From positions 744,001 through 808,000 of the forward strand of contig NZ_JACYFJ010000001.1 of the NCBI RefSeq assembly GCF_014855495.1: a stretch of 64,000 nucleotides of DNA, given 5' to 3'. Position 1 is the stretch's first letter. The number at the start of each line of letters is the position of its first letter. Below are positions 17,342 through 26,579 of this stretch, piece after piece. A program made the position numbers and the translations under genes. This stretch comes from Euzebyella saccharophila. Its GTDB lineage: Bacteria > Bacteroidota > Bacteroidia > Flavobacteriales > Flavobacteriaceae. The notes below the pieces were generated by a model. The model had not been told where the DNA came from. It ran no database searches and saw only the letters and a list, made by a program, of their open reading frames with translations.

Positions 17342-17818
17342 TTATCTGAAAAATATTTGGGTAAAATACAAATCTCCGTTTTGGTTTTTTTTGACGCTAA
17401 CCGCGGTATGGGTAAATTCTCCTTCCATCGTTTCCTTGTGGTTATTGCTGTTTAACCAACCGGTAAAGGCTTGGGAGGCATTAACGTAATCTTTTGCCAC
17501 ATTTTCGGCAACAAACTCCGCATTAACTTCTGAAGAAATGGAAGAGGCCCTCTTAGTAAAATTATCATGGTTTAAAGAACCAACGGCCATCATATAATCC
17601 GTGTGGTCATTTGCCTCTTTGTAAGCAATGGAGCTGAACTCAAGTGAATTTCGTCCAAGGGATAACCTATGTTGGTTGACTACTTCTAAAAGTTCACTCT
17701 CAATCTCCGGTACGTTCTCGGCCTCAATGATATTTGTAGTTTCAACTGACTCCTTTGAACAAGACGCCAATGTACATACAAATAAAACCAAGGCACCAAA
17801 ATGCCTTATCATTTTCAT
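17342..17818 (-). CDS. CAP-domain (SCP/PR1) lipoprotein
   Basis: This 158-residue protein starts with a lipoprotein signal (lipobox near LASC, Cys about 20). A CAP domain follows, with an early ESELLEVVNQHRLSLG helix and the segments HTDYMMAVGSLNHDNF and AENVAKDY. The C-terminal HTAVSVKKNQNGDLYFTQIF is the usual CAP end. CAP proteins have varied and often unknown extracytoplasmic functions. The 238 bp upstream hold a copy of the 12-bp motif at 17968-17979. Confidence 0.85.
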   Translation of the reverse strand: MKMIRHFGALVLFVCTLASCSKESVETTNIIEAENVPEIESELLEVVNQHRLSLGRNSLEFSSIAYKEANDHTDYMMAVGSLNHDNFTKRASSISSEVNAEFVAENVAKDYVNASQAFTGWLNSNNHKETMEGEFTHTAVSVKKNQNGDLYFTQIFFR

Positions 17819-17967
17819 ATAGTGTTCTATTTGTAAGTAGGTGTGTTCCCTTATAAAGGGTAGGTGAGATCCGGGGGTGTTCTCATGTTCTCTAAATATC
17901 GATGGGGATTATCGATAAGGCGAATATCCAAAAAAATATAACCACAGGATGTTAATAAATGCTCTTT

Positions 17968-17979
17968 TCGATGAAATGC
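17968..17979 (-). repeat. Intergenic motif GCATTTCATCGA, copy 2
   Basis: The same 12-mer as at 12499 and 50389, in the same orientation. It is 150 bp upstream of the CAP-domain gene, between that gene and cvpA. Confidence 0.5.
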
Positions 17980-18056
17980 AGTTCAATGTAGGGTTTAAGT
18001 AAGTCTTTGATTACAAAATTGGGAGGGTTTTAGCGAAAGGGTAGAGGTTGGGTTTA

Positions 18057-18590
18057 TTAGATGACAATTTCCTCATTTGACCTTTCTTCTTCCTTTTCAT
18101 TCGTACGTTTTGCCTTTAATACTTTAGAAAAAACAAACGCCCCTATCTTTTTAATAGGCTCGTAAAGAACGGACTGCTGTACCTTTTCATCCTCCACCAG
18201 TTCCGTACTTTCGTTAATTCTTTCAAAGAAGACCAACAGGGCGCCCAAAATCACAGCTACCTTTACGATTCCAAAGATACCGCCAGCTATTCTGTTAAGT
18301 GGGCCAAGCATTGCGGCACTTGCTACTTTTGTTAAAAGCTTAGCGGCCAAATGAACGGCAATGACTATGACAATAAATGTAATTACAAAGGCGGCAATAT
18401 TAATGTAGCGTTCATCCCAATTCATATTTTGGGATAAATAGTCACCAGCATAATAAGAGAAATGAATAGCACCAAAAATACCAGCAACTAGGGCTACAAT
18501 AGAAGCAAGTTCTATAAAGAGTCCGTTTTTAAAACCCTTGTACAGCCCGTAGAGCAGTAACAACCCAAAAATAATATCAAGAAAACCCAT
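18057..18590 (-). CDS. CvpA family membrane protein
   Basis: This 177-residue protein has four predicted membrane helices (about 3-25, 28-48, 65-88 and 100-121) followed by a charged C-terminal tail rich in Lys and Glu. Length and layout match CvpA, an inner-membrane protein family associated with envelope stress and, in E. coli, colicin V production. The precise function is unknown. It diverges from the hypothetical protein gene at 18681. Confidence 0.85.
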   Translation of the reverse strand: MGFLDIIFGLLLLYGLYKGFKNGLFIELASIVALVAGIFGAIHFSYYAGDYLSQNMNWDERYINIAAFVITFIVIVIAVHLAAKLLTKVASAAMLGPLNRIAGGIFGIVKVAVILGALLVFFERINESTELVEDEKVQQSVLYEPIKKIGAFVFSKVLKAKRTNEKEEERSNEEIVI

Positions 18591-18628
18591 GTTGGTTGAA
18601 TTAAAACAAAAATAGTGTTTTTGATTTG

Positions 18629-18636
18629 TACCTTTG
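18629..18636 (+). promoter_or_regulatory. Putative -7 element TACCTTTG
   Basis: TACCTTTG matches the Bacteroidota TAnnTTTG element exactly. Transcription would begin near 18643, downstream of the in-frame ATG at 18615, and so favours the GTG at 18681 as the start of the next gene. No good TTG was found 19-20 bp upstream. Confidence 0.45.
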
Positions 18637-18680
18637 TCAATTGTTGTTCATTAAAGAAACGCTTTAATACATTTAAGCAG

Positions 18681-19037
18681 GTGTCTAGAGATTTTGTTTT
18701 AAAGGAAAGGTGGGATGTTTTAGTCGAAAAACTATCGGCCCAATTTTCCGATGGCGACCCATTAGAACTTGATACCATTATTTATTTGGTAGGGGTACAG
18801 GAGTTAGGGCAATACCATAGAACGTTTAAAAAAGACGAGAAATTAGGATTGATGCATATTGCCATATGCCGACTTTTAGAACCTTACGGTTATTATGAGT
18901 TTGATTTTTTTGATGAAGATGGGTGGCCCCATTATACTATAAAGGAAGAATTGCCCATGTTAAAATCCGGTGAGCAGACCGTCTTAATGAAAGAGGCCAT
19001 AGTAGACTATTTTGTGGATAACGGTTATATCTCCTGA
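18681..19037 (+). CDS. Conserved flavobacterial hypothetical protein
   Basis: The frame is 118 residues from a GTG at 18681, or 140 from an ATG at 18615. The longer N-terminus (MFLICTFVNCC) looks non-coding and lies before the predicted transcript start, so I use the GTG. The protein is compact and acidic, with the segments LDTIIYLVGVQELGQ, HIAICRLLEPYGYYEF and DEDGWPHY. I know it as a conserved flavobacterial protein of unknown function. No membrane or catalytic motif is visible. Confidence 0.75.
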   Translation: MSRDFVLKERWDVLVEKLSAQFSDGDPLELDTIIYLVGVQELGQYHRTFKKDEKLGLMHIAICRLLEPYGYYEFDFFDEDGWPHYTIKEELPMLKSGEQTVLMKEAIVDYFVDNGYIS

Positions 19038-19095
19038 TACCTTGACAGTAAAATAAATGAGCACCATTTTTGAGTGAAATGACTCTTCGGTCAGC

Positions 19096-19126
19096 TTTGA
19101 TTTGGGTGGTTTTAGTTCTATATTTA
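19096..19126 (+). promoter_or_regulatory. Putative promoter of glpK
   Basis: TTTG at 19096-19099 and TATATTTA at 19119-19126 are 19 bp apart, one mismatch from the flavobacterial consensus. The leader to the glpK ATG at 19190 would be about 57 nt. Confidence 0.4.
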
Positions 19127-19144
19127 ACCATAACTAGGTTTTAA

Positions 19145-20671
<1,527 letters not shown>

Positions 20672-20710
20672 ACTTTTCTTGTTCATCAATTTAAAATAAA
20701 AAATAACGAA

Positions 20711-22378
20711 GTGAAAAATATTAAGTTCTCCAATCTGGACAGGAACAGGACTATTGAAAAAATGTCATCGGAAAGTTTTGACCTTGTAGTCATAGGTGGC
20801 GGAATCACTGGAGCTGGGATTGCTCTAGATGCCTCCAGCAGAGGTCTAAAAGTAGCATTGGTCGAAAAGGGCGATTTTGCTTCCGGCACCAGTAGTAAGT
20901 CTACCAAGCTTATTCATGGCGGTCTCAGATATTTGAAGCAATTTGATTTTTGGTTGGTGAAAGAAGTGGGTTCGGAACGTGCAATCGTTCACAAATTGGC
21001 ACCACATCTGGTAATTCCGGAGAAAATGTTGTTGCCGCTCATTGAAAATGGTTCCTACGGAAAGTGGCTAACTTCCATAGGTCTTAAAGTGTATGATATT
21101 TTGGCACAGGTTTCCGGGGATGATAAAAGGCAGATGTTGGAGAAGAAAGAAGCCCTCAAACTAGAGCCCCTACTTCCTAAAAAAATATTGAAAGGCGCAG
21201 GTTATTATGCCGAATACCGTACGGATGATGCGCGCCTTACCATAGAAAACCTCAAAACAAGTTTATTGTTCGGGGCACGGGCACTTAATTATGCTTCCGT
21301 AGAAGATTTTGTGTACAAAAAGGACAAGGTAGCTGGAGTAGAAGTAAAAGATGTGCTTACGGATAAAACGTTTAAAATAAAATCCAAGTACGTAATTAGT
21401 GCGGCAGGTCCTTGGGTAGATGAGCTAAGAAGTAAGAACAATTCCAAAAAAGGGAAACAATTACATTTAACCAAGGGTGTTCATCTGGTATTCCCTTGGG
21501 AGAAACTACCCGTGAAACAATCGGTTTATTTCGATATCCCGGATGGCCGGATGATGTTCGCTATCCCTAGAGGTAAAATAACCTACATTGGTACTACGGA
21601 CACCAACTACAATAAGGATAAGGATAGCGTGCGTACAGATTTGGCAGATGCCATTTACCTTATATCAGCGGTAAATAATATGTTTCCAAAAATTGAGCTG
21701 GAAATGGAGGATATTATTTCTTCTTGGGCCGGACTTAGACCTTTGATCCATGAAGAAGGAAAATCTGCTTCGGAATTATCCAGAAAGGATGAAATTTTCA
21801 CATCGGACACTGGTTTGGTAAGTATTGCTGGAGGTAAACTTACGGGCTATCGTAAAATGGCGGAACGAGTGGTGAACCGCATCGCCAAAAAAATGGAAGA
21901 GGACCATGACACTGAACTCAAAGAGTGTTTTACAGATAAGATTGCCCTCTGCGGGAATGTGGATTTCAAAAAATACAAGCACGTAAAGAAGTATATCAAG
22001 CAGGTTTTTGAAAGAATTGAAAAAAACGGATTTACGGAGCATGATGCCTGGTTTTTGGTGACCAATTATGGGAAACAGACAGATAGGATTTTGGAATATT
22101 ACCAAGAACTGAACGATGGGGATGTTCATATTCGAATGACCAAGGCAGAGCTACGCTTTTGCATAGAATACGAAATGGTGCAGAACCCTATGGATTTCTT
22201 TATTAGAAGAACCGGCAGACTGTATTTTGATATTGATGGAATGCGAACTTTGCTAGACCCAATTCTAGAGGAATTCAAAAAGTATTTTGATTTGAACGAT
22301 ACCAAAATTAACGCATGGCGAAGCACTCTGGAAGCAGAATTAGACGACCATTCCAATTTTTCATTAGATCGGGCGTAA
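20711..22378 (+). CDS. glpD: FAD-dependent glycerol-3-phosphate dehydrogenase
   Basis: This 555-residue DAO-family enzyme oxidises glycerol 3-phosphate to dihydroxyacetone phosphate and passes electrons to the quinone pool. The FAD-binding signature VVIGGGITGAGIALDA lies at about 27-42, followed by GTSSKSTKLIHGGLRYL. The C-terminal DAO_C domain is present. The likely start is GTG 20711; an in-frame ATG at 20762 would cut 17 residues but leave the FAD motif. It follows glpK and abuts the stop of the convergent gpsA gene. Confidence 0.95.
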   Translation: MKNIKFSNLDRNRTIEKMSSESFDLVVIGGGITGAGIALDASSRGLKVALVEKGDFASGTSSKSTKLIHGGLRYLKQFDFWLVKEVGSERAIVHKLAPHLVIPEKMLLPLIENGSYGKWLTSIGLKVYDILAQVSGDDKRQMLEKKEALKLEPLLPKKILKGAGYYAEYRTDDARLTIENLKTSLLFGARALNYASVEDFVYKKDKVAGVEVKDVLTDKTFKIKSKYVISAAGPWVDELRSKNNSKKGKQLHLTKGVHLVFPWEKLPVKQSVYFDIPDGRMMFAIPRGKITYIGTTDTNYNKDKDSVRTDLADAIYLISAVNNMFPKIELEMEDIISSWAGLRPLIHEEGKSASELSRKDEIFTSDTGLVSIAGGKLTGYRKMAERVVNRIAKKMEEDHDTELKECFTDKIALCGNVDFKKYKHVKKYIKQVFERIEKNGFTEHDAWFLVTNYGKQTDRILEYYQELNDGDVHIRMTKAELRFCIEYEMVQNPMDFFIRRTGRLYFDIDGMRTLLDPILEEFKKYFDLNDTKINAWRSTLEAELDDHSNFSLDRA

Positions 22379-23380
22379 TCAGTCTAACTTTTCGGTAAGT
22401 TCTAAAAATACTTTTTTCGGGTTTTTAGCTTCATAAAGAACCTTGTAAACAGCATTGATAATGGGCGTCTTTACTTTTTTGTCCAATTTGGATTTAATTA
22501 AAAAGGCGCTCTTTGTGGCATAATACCCTTCGGCAACCATATTCATTTCCATTTGGGCACTTTTTACGGTATATCCTTTTCCGATCATGTTCCCAAACAT
22601 GCGGTTGCGGCTAAAAGTAGAATATCCGGTTACCAATAAATCGCCTAAATAGGCAGAATCGTTTATGTTCCGGTCAATTTTGTGAATTCGTTTGGTAAAC
22701 CTTTTCATTTCCCTAATGGCGTTGCTCATCAACACACTTTGAAAATTGTCCCCATATCCCAATCCATGCGCAATTCCTGCTGCAATAGCATAAATATTCT
22801 TGAGCATGGCAGCATATTCGGTGCCTATAATATCTTTGGTAACTTTGGTCTTTATATAACTACAACTGAGGTTTTTTGCAACGAAAGTGGCCTTTTGGGT
22901 GTCTGCACAGGCAATGGTTAGATAGGATAAACGCTCCATGGCTACCTCTTCTGCATGACAAGGCCCTGTGATAACACCTATGTTCTTAAACGGAATATCA
23001 TACGTTTCATGAAAATGTTCGCCCACAATAAGTCCGGTTTCGGGTACAATTCCCTTAATGGCAGAAAAAATGATTTTGTCCGAAATGGGCACGGTCAATT
23101 TCTCAAGTTCTGTTTGCAAAAATGCCGATGGAATGGCAAAAATGAGAATATCCGCATCGTTTACGGCCTTGTTAAGGTCGTCCGTGAGGTTAAGCTGTTC
23201 CGTGTCAAAAGTGACTGATGTAAGATAGTTGGGGTTGTGTTGTTGAATTTTAATGAACCCAATAGCATCTGGGTTTCTCATATACCAACCCACCTGCTTT
23301 TGATTCTCACATAGCATTTTAACAATGGCAGTAGCCCAGCTACCTCCTCCAAAAACGGCAAATTTTAGGTCTTTCTCCAT
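22379..23380 (-). CDS. gpsA: NAD(P)H-dependent glycerol-3-phosphate dehydrogenase
   Basis: This 333-residue enzyme reduces dihydroxyacetone phosphate to glycerol 3-phosphate for phospholipid synthesis. The nucleotide-binding GGGSWATA lies at about 10-17. The GPSA signature region with GTEYAAMLKNIYAIAAGI contains the catalytic Lys. It converges on glpD with no gap between stop codons, placing the anabolic and catabolic glycerol-3-phosphate dehydrogenases face to face. Confidence 0.97.
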   Translation of the reverse strand: MEKDLKFAVFGGGSWATAIVKMLCENQKQVGWYMRNPDAIGFIKIQQHNPNYLTSVTFDTEQLNLTDDLNKAVNDADILIFAIPSAFLQTELEKLTVPISDKIIFSAIKGIVPETGLIVGEHFHETYDIPFKNIGVITGPCHAEEVAMERLSYLTIACADTQKATFVAKNLSCSYIKTKVTKDIIGTEYAAMLKNIYAIAAGIAHGLGYGDNFQSVLMSNAIREMKRFTKRIHKIDRNINDSAYLGDLLVTGYSTFSRNRMFGNMIGKGYTVKSAQMEMNMVAEGYYATKSAFLIKSKLDKKVKTPIINAVYKVLYEAKNPKKVFLELTEKLD

Positions 23381-23519
23381 AAGTTCGATAAGGGATGTAC
23401 TTTTTAAGAGGCAAAGCTAAGTAATTATTCAAATTCCACCTTATGTATTGATTATCATATAGTTAAAAATAGTGGCATGAAGGTTGTTAATTTAACAAAG
23501 AATCAATAGCACTATAATT

Positions 23520-24425
23520 ATGAAAATAAAAATACTTAATCTTTTGTTCGTTAGTCTGTTACTTTCTTCGTGTTATACAGAGGTATTGGTAGAAGATTCT
23601 TATTTAGATGAACCGGCAACGTCTACGGAATCTCTTTTACAGTCACATGATTTATGGTATGTAGATATTACGGCTACTCAAGGTGCGGGTGAGGTAGCTT
23701 TTATGGAGTATGCGTTTACTTTATCTTTTATAAATGGTACACTCTATGCCAATAATAACTTGGTAGGTATTGGAAAAACGGGTAGTGGCTTAGGTATAGA
23801 TGTAGGTTTCTATGAAAGTGGCCTAGGCGAGATTCAGATTGACCATGATGTATATGGAAGGTACTTTATGGATGTTTTTATGGTAGACCACAATACTTTG
23901 GAATTATATGATTCCTTATCCGATACTTCTTATTTTTTGGAGGGTTATCAGGTGAATGAATTTGATTTTGACTTTGTATTTTATGATAACCTTTCTTATT
24001 TCTTACAAGAATATGATGCCTGGGAGAAGGTATATACAAGTCAAGAGGGAATGTTAAATGACTTTGATAATGAAAACTTCTTAAGTTTTAATACAGACTT
24101 GTTCCAGTCTTCTATAGATGCACCGGGAACCCCAATATCCAATTTACAATGGGATTTTGAAGGAGAATATCGGGTGTATGACACTGCGTACGATGAAATG
24201 CTTAAAACTTTAACACTGGCTTACCGTTCATCGAGCAATGATTACTTTGAATTGTACGTTATTAATGACAGTACTGTGGAACTGTACCACCCTAGTAGCG
24301 AAACCGTCTACAGATTTAAAGGCAGAGGTTACAGAGAGTACTTAAAATCGAGTGATAACTCGGTAGGCAAAAAAAGAATTAAAACTTCTAATCCTGTAAT
24401 GAAGGTCGAAAGAAGTAGAAAATGA
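23520..24425 (+). CDS. Flavobacterial lipoprotein of unknown function
   Basis: This 301-residue protein begins with a lipoprotein signal (lipobox LLSSC, Cys about 18). Two similar beta-rich halves follow, with repeated tyrosine/aspartate-rich segments: LYANNNLVGIGKTGSG, LEIYDSLSDTSYFLEGY-like, then FELYVINDSTVELYHPSS. Relatives in flavobacterial genomes are sometimes labelled nicotinic acid mononucleotide adenyltransferase. No NadD nucleotidyl-transferase motif is visible here, so that label looks wrong. The gene ends at a GC-rich hairpin embedded in the convergent araC-type gene. Confidence 0.8.
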   Translation: MKIKILNLLFVSLLLSSCYTEVLVEDSYLDEPATSTESLLQSHDLWYVDITATQGAGEVAFMEYAFTLSFINGTLYANNNLVGIGKTGSGLGIDVGFYESGLGEIQIDHDVYGRYFMDVFMVDHNTLELYDSLSDTSYFLEGYQVNEFDFDFVFYDNLSYFLQEYDAWEKVYTSQEGMLNDFDNENFLSFNTDLFQSSIDAPGTPISNLQWDFEGEYRVYDTAYDEMLKTLTLAYRSSSNDYFELYVINDSTVELYHPSSETVYRFKGRGYREYLKSSDNSVGKKRIKTSNPVMKVERSRK

Positions 24426-24437
24426 GATAAAGATTTT

Positions 24438-24454
24438 TTTGGTTGGTTATTTAG
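24438..24454 (+). repeat. 17-bp element TTTGGTTGGTTATTTAG, copy 1
   Basis: An exact 17-bp copy is at 56314-56330. Both lie directly upstream of a transcription terminator hairpin. Confidence 0.55.
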
Positions 24455-25337
24455 TTAGAGACCGCCCCTGTTCGAAAGAATAAGGGGCGGTTTTGGTTTT
24501 CATTCTTTTCTTAAAATCAGAAGGATTTTCCCCGGTTATTTTTTTAAAAGTTCGGTTAAAATAGGATAGGCTTTCAAAGCCGCATTCAAAGCAGGTCTCG
24601 CTAATATTTTTTTCCGTTAGAAGAAGTCTTTTTGCTTGACTTATACGGTATTGGTTCAAAAACCCGATAAAGGTAGTGTTAGTAGCTTTTTTAAAATACC
24701 TACAAAAGGCTGGTTTACTTAGATTACACATGCTGGCCACCTCCTCTACCGGAATTTTACCTTGGTATCGCTCGTCAATAAGCGCATAAATTTCCCTAAT
24801 CCTGGATTGTTCCTTTGAACTGTAAGAATGCTCGAACGGTCTTTTGTGCAACAGTTCAAATTCTTTACTGTTGGAGAGCAGTTTGAGAATTTGCATCACC
24901 CTCATGAAAAACTCAAAGGGAGCCAACTGGTGCAGTTCTTTCATAAGCGCTCCTATTTGTTTTGTGGTCTCTCCGGAAAAAGCTATTCCGTACCGTGCCA
25001 AGTCCATAAGTCGGCTAATGTTCTTTAATTCTGGAAGTGGAGATATAAAATCTTCTTTAAATGAGGGTTTTATGTGTAAAACTTCTTTCCTGTAGGTGGA
25101 TGTTACACCATAATCAAAATTCAAATGTGGAATATTAGACCCAATAAGAACCAAATCACTCCCTTCAAATGTAGAAATATGGTCCCCCACATGTCTGGTG
25201 GCACTAGCACCCTCTATGTAGACAAGCTCATACTCCGGATGAAAATGCCAGTAAAATAAATGGTTGAGTTTAGGGTCGTGCAATAACCTAAATGGACTGT
25301 CCGATGCAGGTGTTATGGTTTCAAGCTGAATCTTCAC
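24447..25337 (-). CDS. AraC-family transcriptional regulator
   Basis: This 296-residue regulator has an N-terminal cupin-like sensing domain (about 20-180, with FHPEYELVYIEGASATRH). A C-terminal two-helix-turn-helix HTH_18 domain follows (about 195-290; ERYQGKIPVEEVASMCNLSK and ETCFECGFESLSYFNRTFKK). It diverges from the phytanoyl-CoA dioxygenase-like gene across 172 bp that hold a direct repeat with helical spacing. Autoregulation and control of that gene are inferred. A terminator of the convergent lipoprotein gene lies inside its last codons. Confidence 0.92.
   Translation of the reverse strand: MKIQLETITPASDSPFRLLHDPKLNHLFYWHFHPEYELVYIEGASATRHVGDHISTFEGSDLVLIGSNIPHLNFDYGVTSTYRKEVLHIKPSFKEDFISPLPELKNISRLMDLARYGIAFSGETTKQIGALMKELHQLAPFEFFMRVMQILKLLSNSKEFELLHKRPFEHSYSSKEQSRIREIYALIDERYQGKIPVEEVASMCNLSKPAFCRYFKKATNTTFIGFLNQYRISQAKRLLLTEKNISETCFECGFESLSYFNRTFKKITGENPSDFKKRMKTKTAPYSFEQGRSLTK
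24461..24500 (+). terminator. GC-rich terminator inside the 3' end of the araC-type gene
   Basis: ACCGCCCCT at 24461-24469 pairs with AGGGGCGGT at 24483-24491, followed by a T-rich tail. It would end the lipoprotein transcript (plus), yet lies within the last codons of the minus-strand regulator (GRSLTK, stop at 24447-24449). Confidence 0.75.
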
Positions 25338-25390
25338 AGGAATGAATGATAGTATTATGATAAGTATTTCACTAAATTATTAAAATAATG

Positions 25391-25439
25391 GATATTCATA
25401 TACGTAAATATCAATATTGTTCAAATTGTGGTCAATATT
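25391..25439. promoter_or_regulatory. Candidate AraC-type operator with 21-bp direct repeat
   Basis: TCAATATT occurs at 25411-25418 and again at 25432-25439, a 21-bp period, equal to two helical turns as in AraC-type half-sites. A dyad GATATT (25391-25396) / AATATC (25407-25412) overlaps it. The stretch lies between the divergent regulator and the dioxygenase gene (ATG 25510). Confidence 0.45.
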
Positions 25440-25509
25440 AAGGTGGTATGGAAAATTGTTCTACTATAATTTTATCATCAAGTAAAATCGGTAAATCTAA
25501 TCTATAACT

Positions 25510-26484
25510 ATGGGACAGATAGAAGAAAAAGTTGAAATAGCTAACAAAGCTCACGAGGCCATTCCAGGAAATCCATCTACGGCAACAAGTAGTAAACTAC
25601 AATTAAACGATCGCTCCAAAGGGGAACCTTTAAGGGTTTTGAGTGAGGCCGATTGGCGGTTTTGGAAGGAGAACGGGTACATTGTAGTTAAAAATGCGAT
25701 TACCAAGCAGCAGGCAAAAGCTACCGCAGATTTTATTTGGGAGTTTGATGAGAAAGACCCTGGGGATACAAACACTTGGTATGCGCCGCCAAGAGCGGAA
25801 ATGAAGATGAAGGAGCTTACTGGAACAGGTATGGTAGAGGTTTATAACCATCAGCATCTTTGGAATAATAGACAGACCCAAAAAGTGTATGATGCTTTTG
25901 TAGATGTCTGGGGAACTGAAAAGTTATGGGTTACTATAGATCGCGCAAATCTAAATTTTCCGTTGCCAGACGGTGTTACTAAGAAAGGTTTTATCCATTG
26001 GGACTATGACCCGGAGACCAAACCTCAAAATGTTCAAGGGGTATTGGCATTGGCTGATCAAACCGATGAAAACATAGGAGGTTTTCAATGTATTCCTTGG
26101 CTTTATCGAAATTATGATAGCTGGAAACTTACTCAGCCTGAAGACCGGGACCATTTTCAACCTGACATTACCGGTTTGGAGGATAAAATCGTAAAGGTAA
26201 AAATGGAAGCGGGTGATTTGTTGATTTTCAATAGTACGCAACCTCACGGAATTCGGCCAAACAAATCGAAGGATAAGGTGAGAATTGCCCAATATATTTC
26301 TATGATGCCTGCGGAAGAGGAAAACGAGGCCATGCGTAAATGGAGAATCAATTCTTGGAAAAACAGGATAGCACCAGAAGGATATGCCTTCCCCGGAGAC
26401 CCCAGAAATTGGGAACAGACCAAGTATGAAAAAGCCGAATTAACGGAATTGGGAGAAAAATTATTAGGCCTAAGAGATTGGTAA
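25510..26484 (+). CDS. Phytanoyl-CoA dioxygenase family protein
   Basis: This 324-residue member of the Fe(II)/2-oxoglutarate oxygenase superfamily has H163 and D165 in HWDYD and a distal H246 in QPHGI as the iron triad. R258 is a likely 2-oxoglutarate ligand. Length and motifs resemble bacterial PhyH-family proteins, many of which hydroxylate small molecules rather than phytanoyl-CoA. It diverges from the AraC-family regulator, so it may be induced by that protein's ligand. The substrate is unknown. Confidence 0.85.
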   Translation: MGQIEEKVEIANKAHEAIPGNPSTATSSKLQLNDRSKGEPLRVLSEADWRFWKENGYIVVKNAITKQQAKATADFIWEFDEKDPGDTNTWYAPPRAEMKMKELTGTGMVEVYNHQHLWNNRQTQKVYDAFVDVWGTEKLWVTIDRANLNFPLPDGVTKKGFIHWDYDPETKPQNVQGVLALADQTDENIGGFQCIPWLYRNYDSWKLTQPEDRDHFQPDITGLEDKIVKVKMEAGDLLIFNSTQPHGIRPNKSKDKVRIAQYISMMPAEEENEAMRKWRINSWKNRIAPEGYAFPGDPRNWEQTKYEKAELTELGEKLLGLRDW

Positions 26485-26553
26485 TTTGATGGTGTATCCC
26501 ATAAAAAAGGAGCTTATTATAGTTCATTACTAGGCTGCTAGCTTATTTTAGGC

Positions 26554-26561
26554 TAATTTTG
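26554..26561 (+). promoter_or_regulatory. Putative -7 element TAATTTTG for sulP
   Basis: TAATTTTG matches TAnnTTTG exactly and overlaps the alternative TTG start at 26559. Transcription would begin near 26568, so the ATG at 26580 is the better start of the SulP gene. Confidence 0.45.
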
Positions 26562-26579
26562 CCCGCTCAAAATCCAGCC

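Noticed and set aside
23520-24425. Nicotinic acid mononucleotide adenyltransferase label
   Set aside because: The protein is a lipoprotein with beta-rich repeats and no nucleotidyl-transferase motif; the label in databases is probably inherited error.
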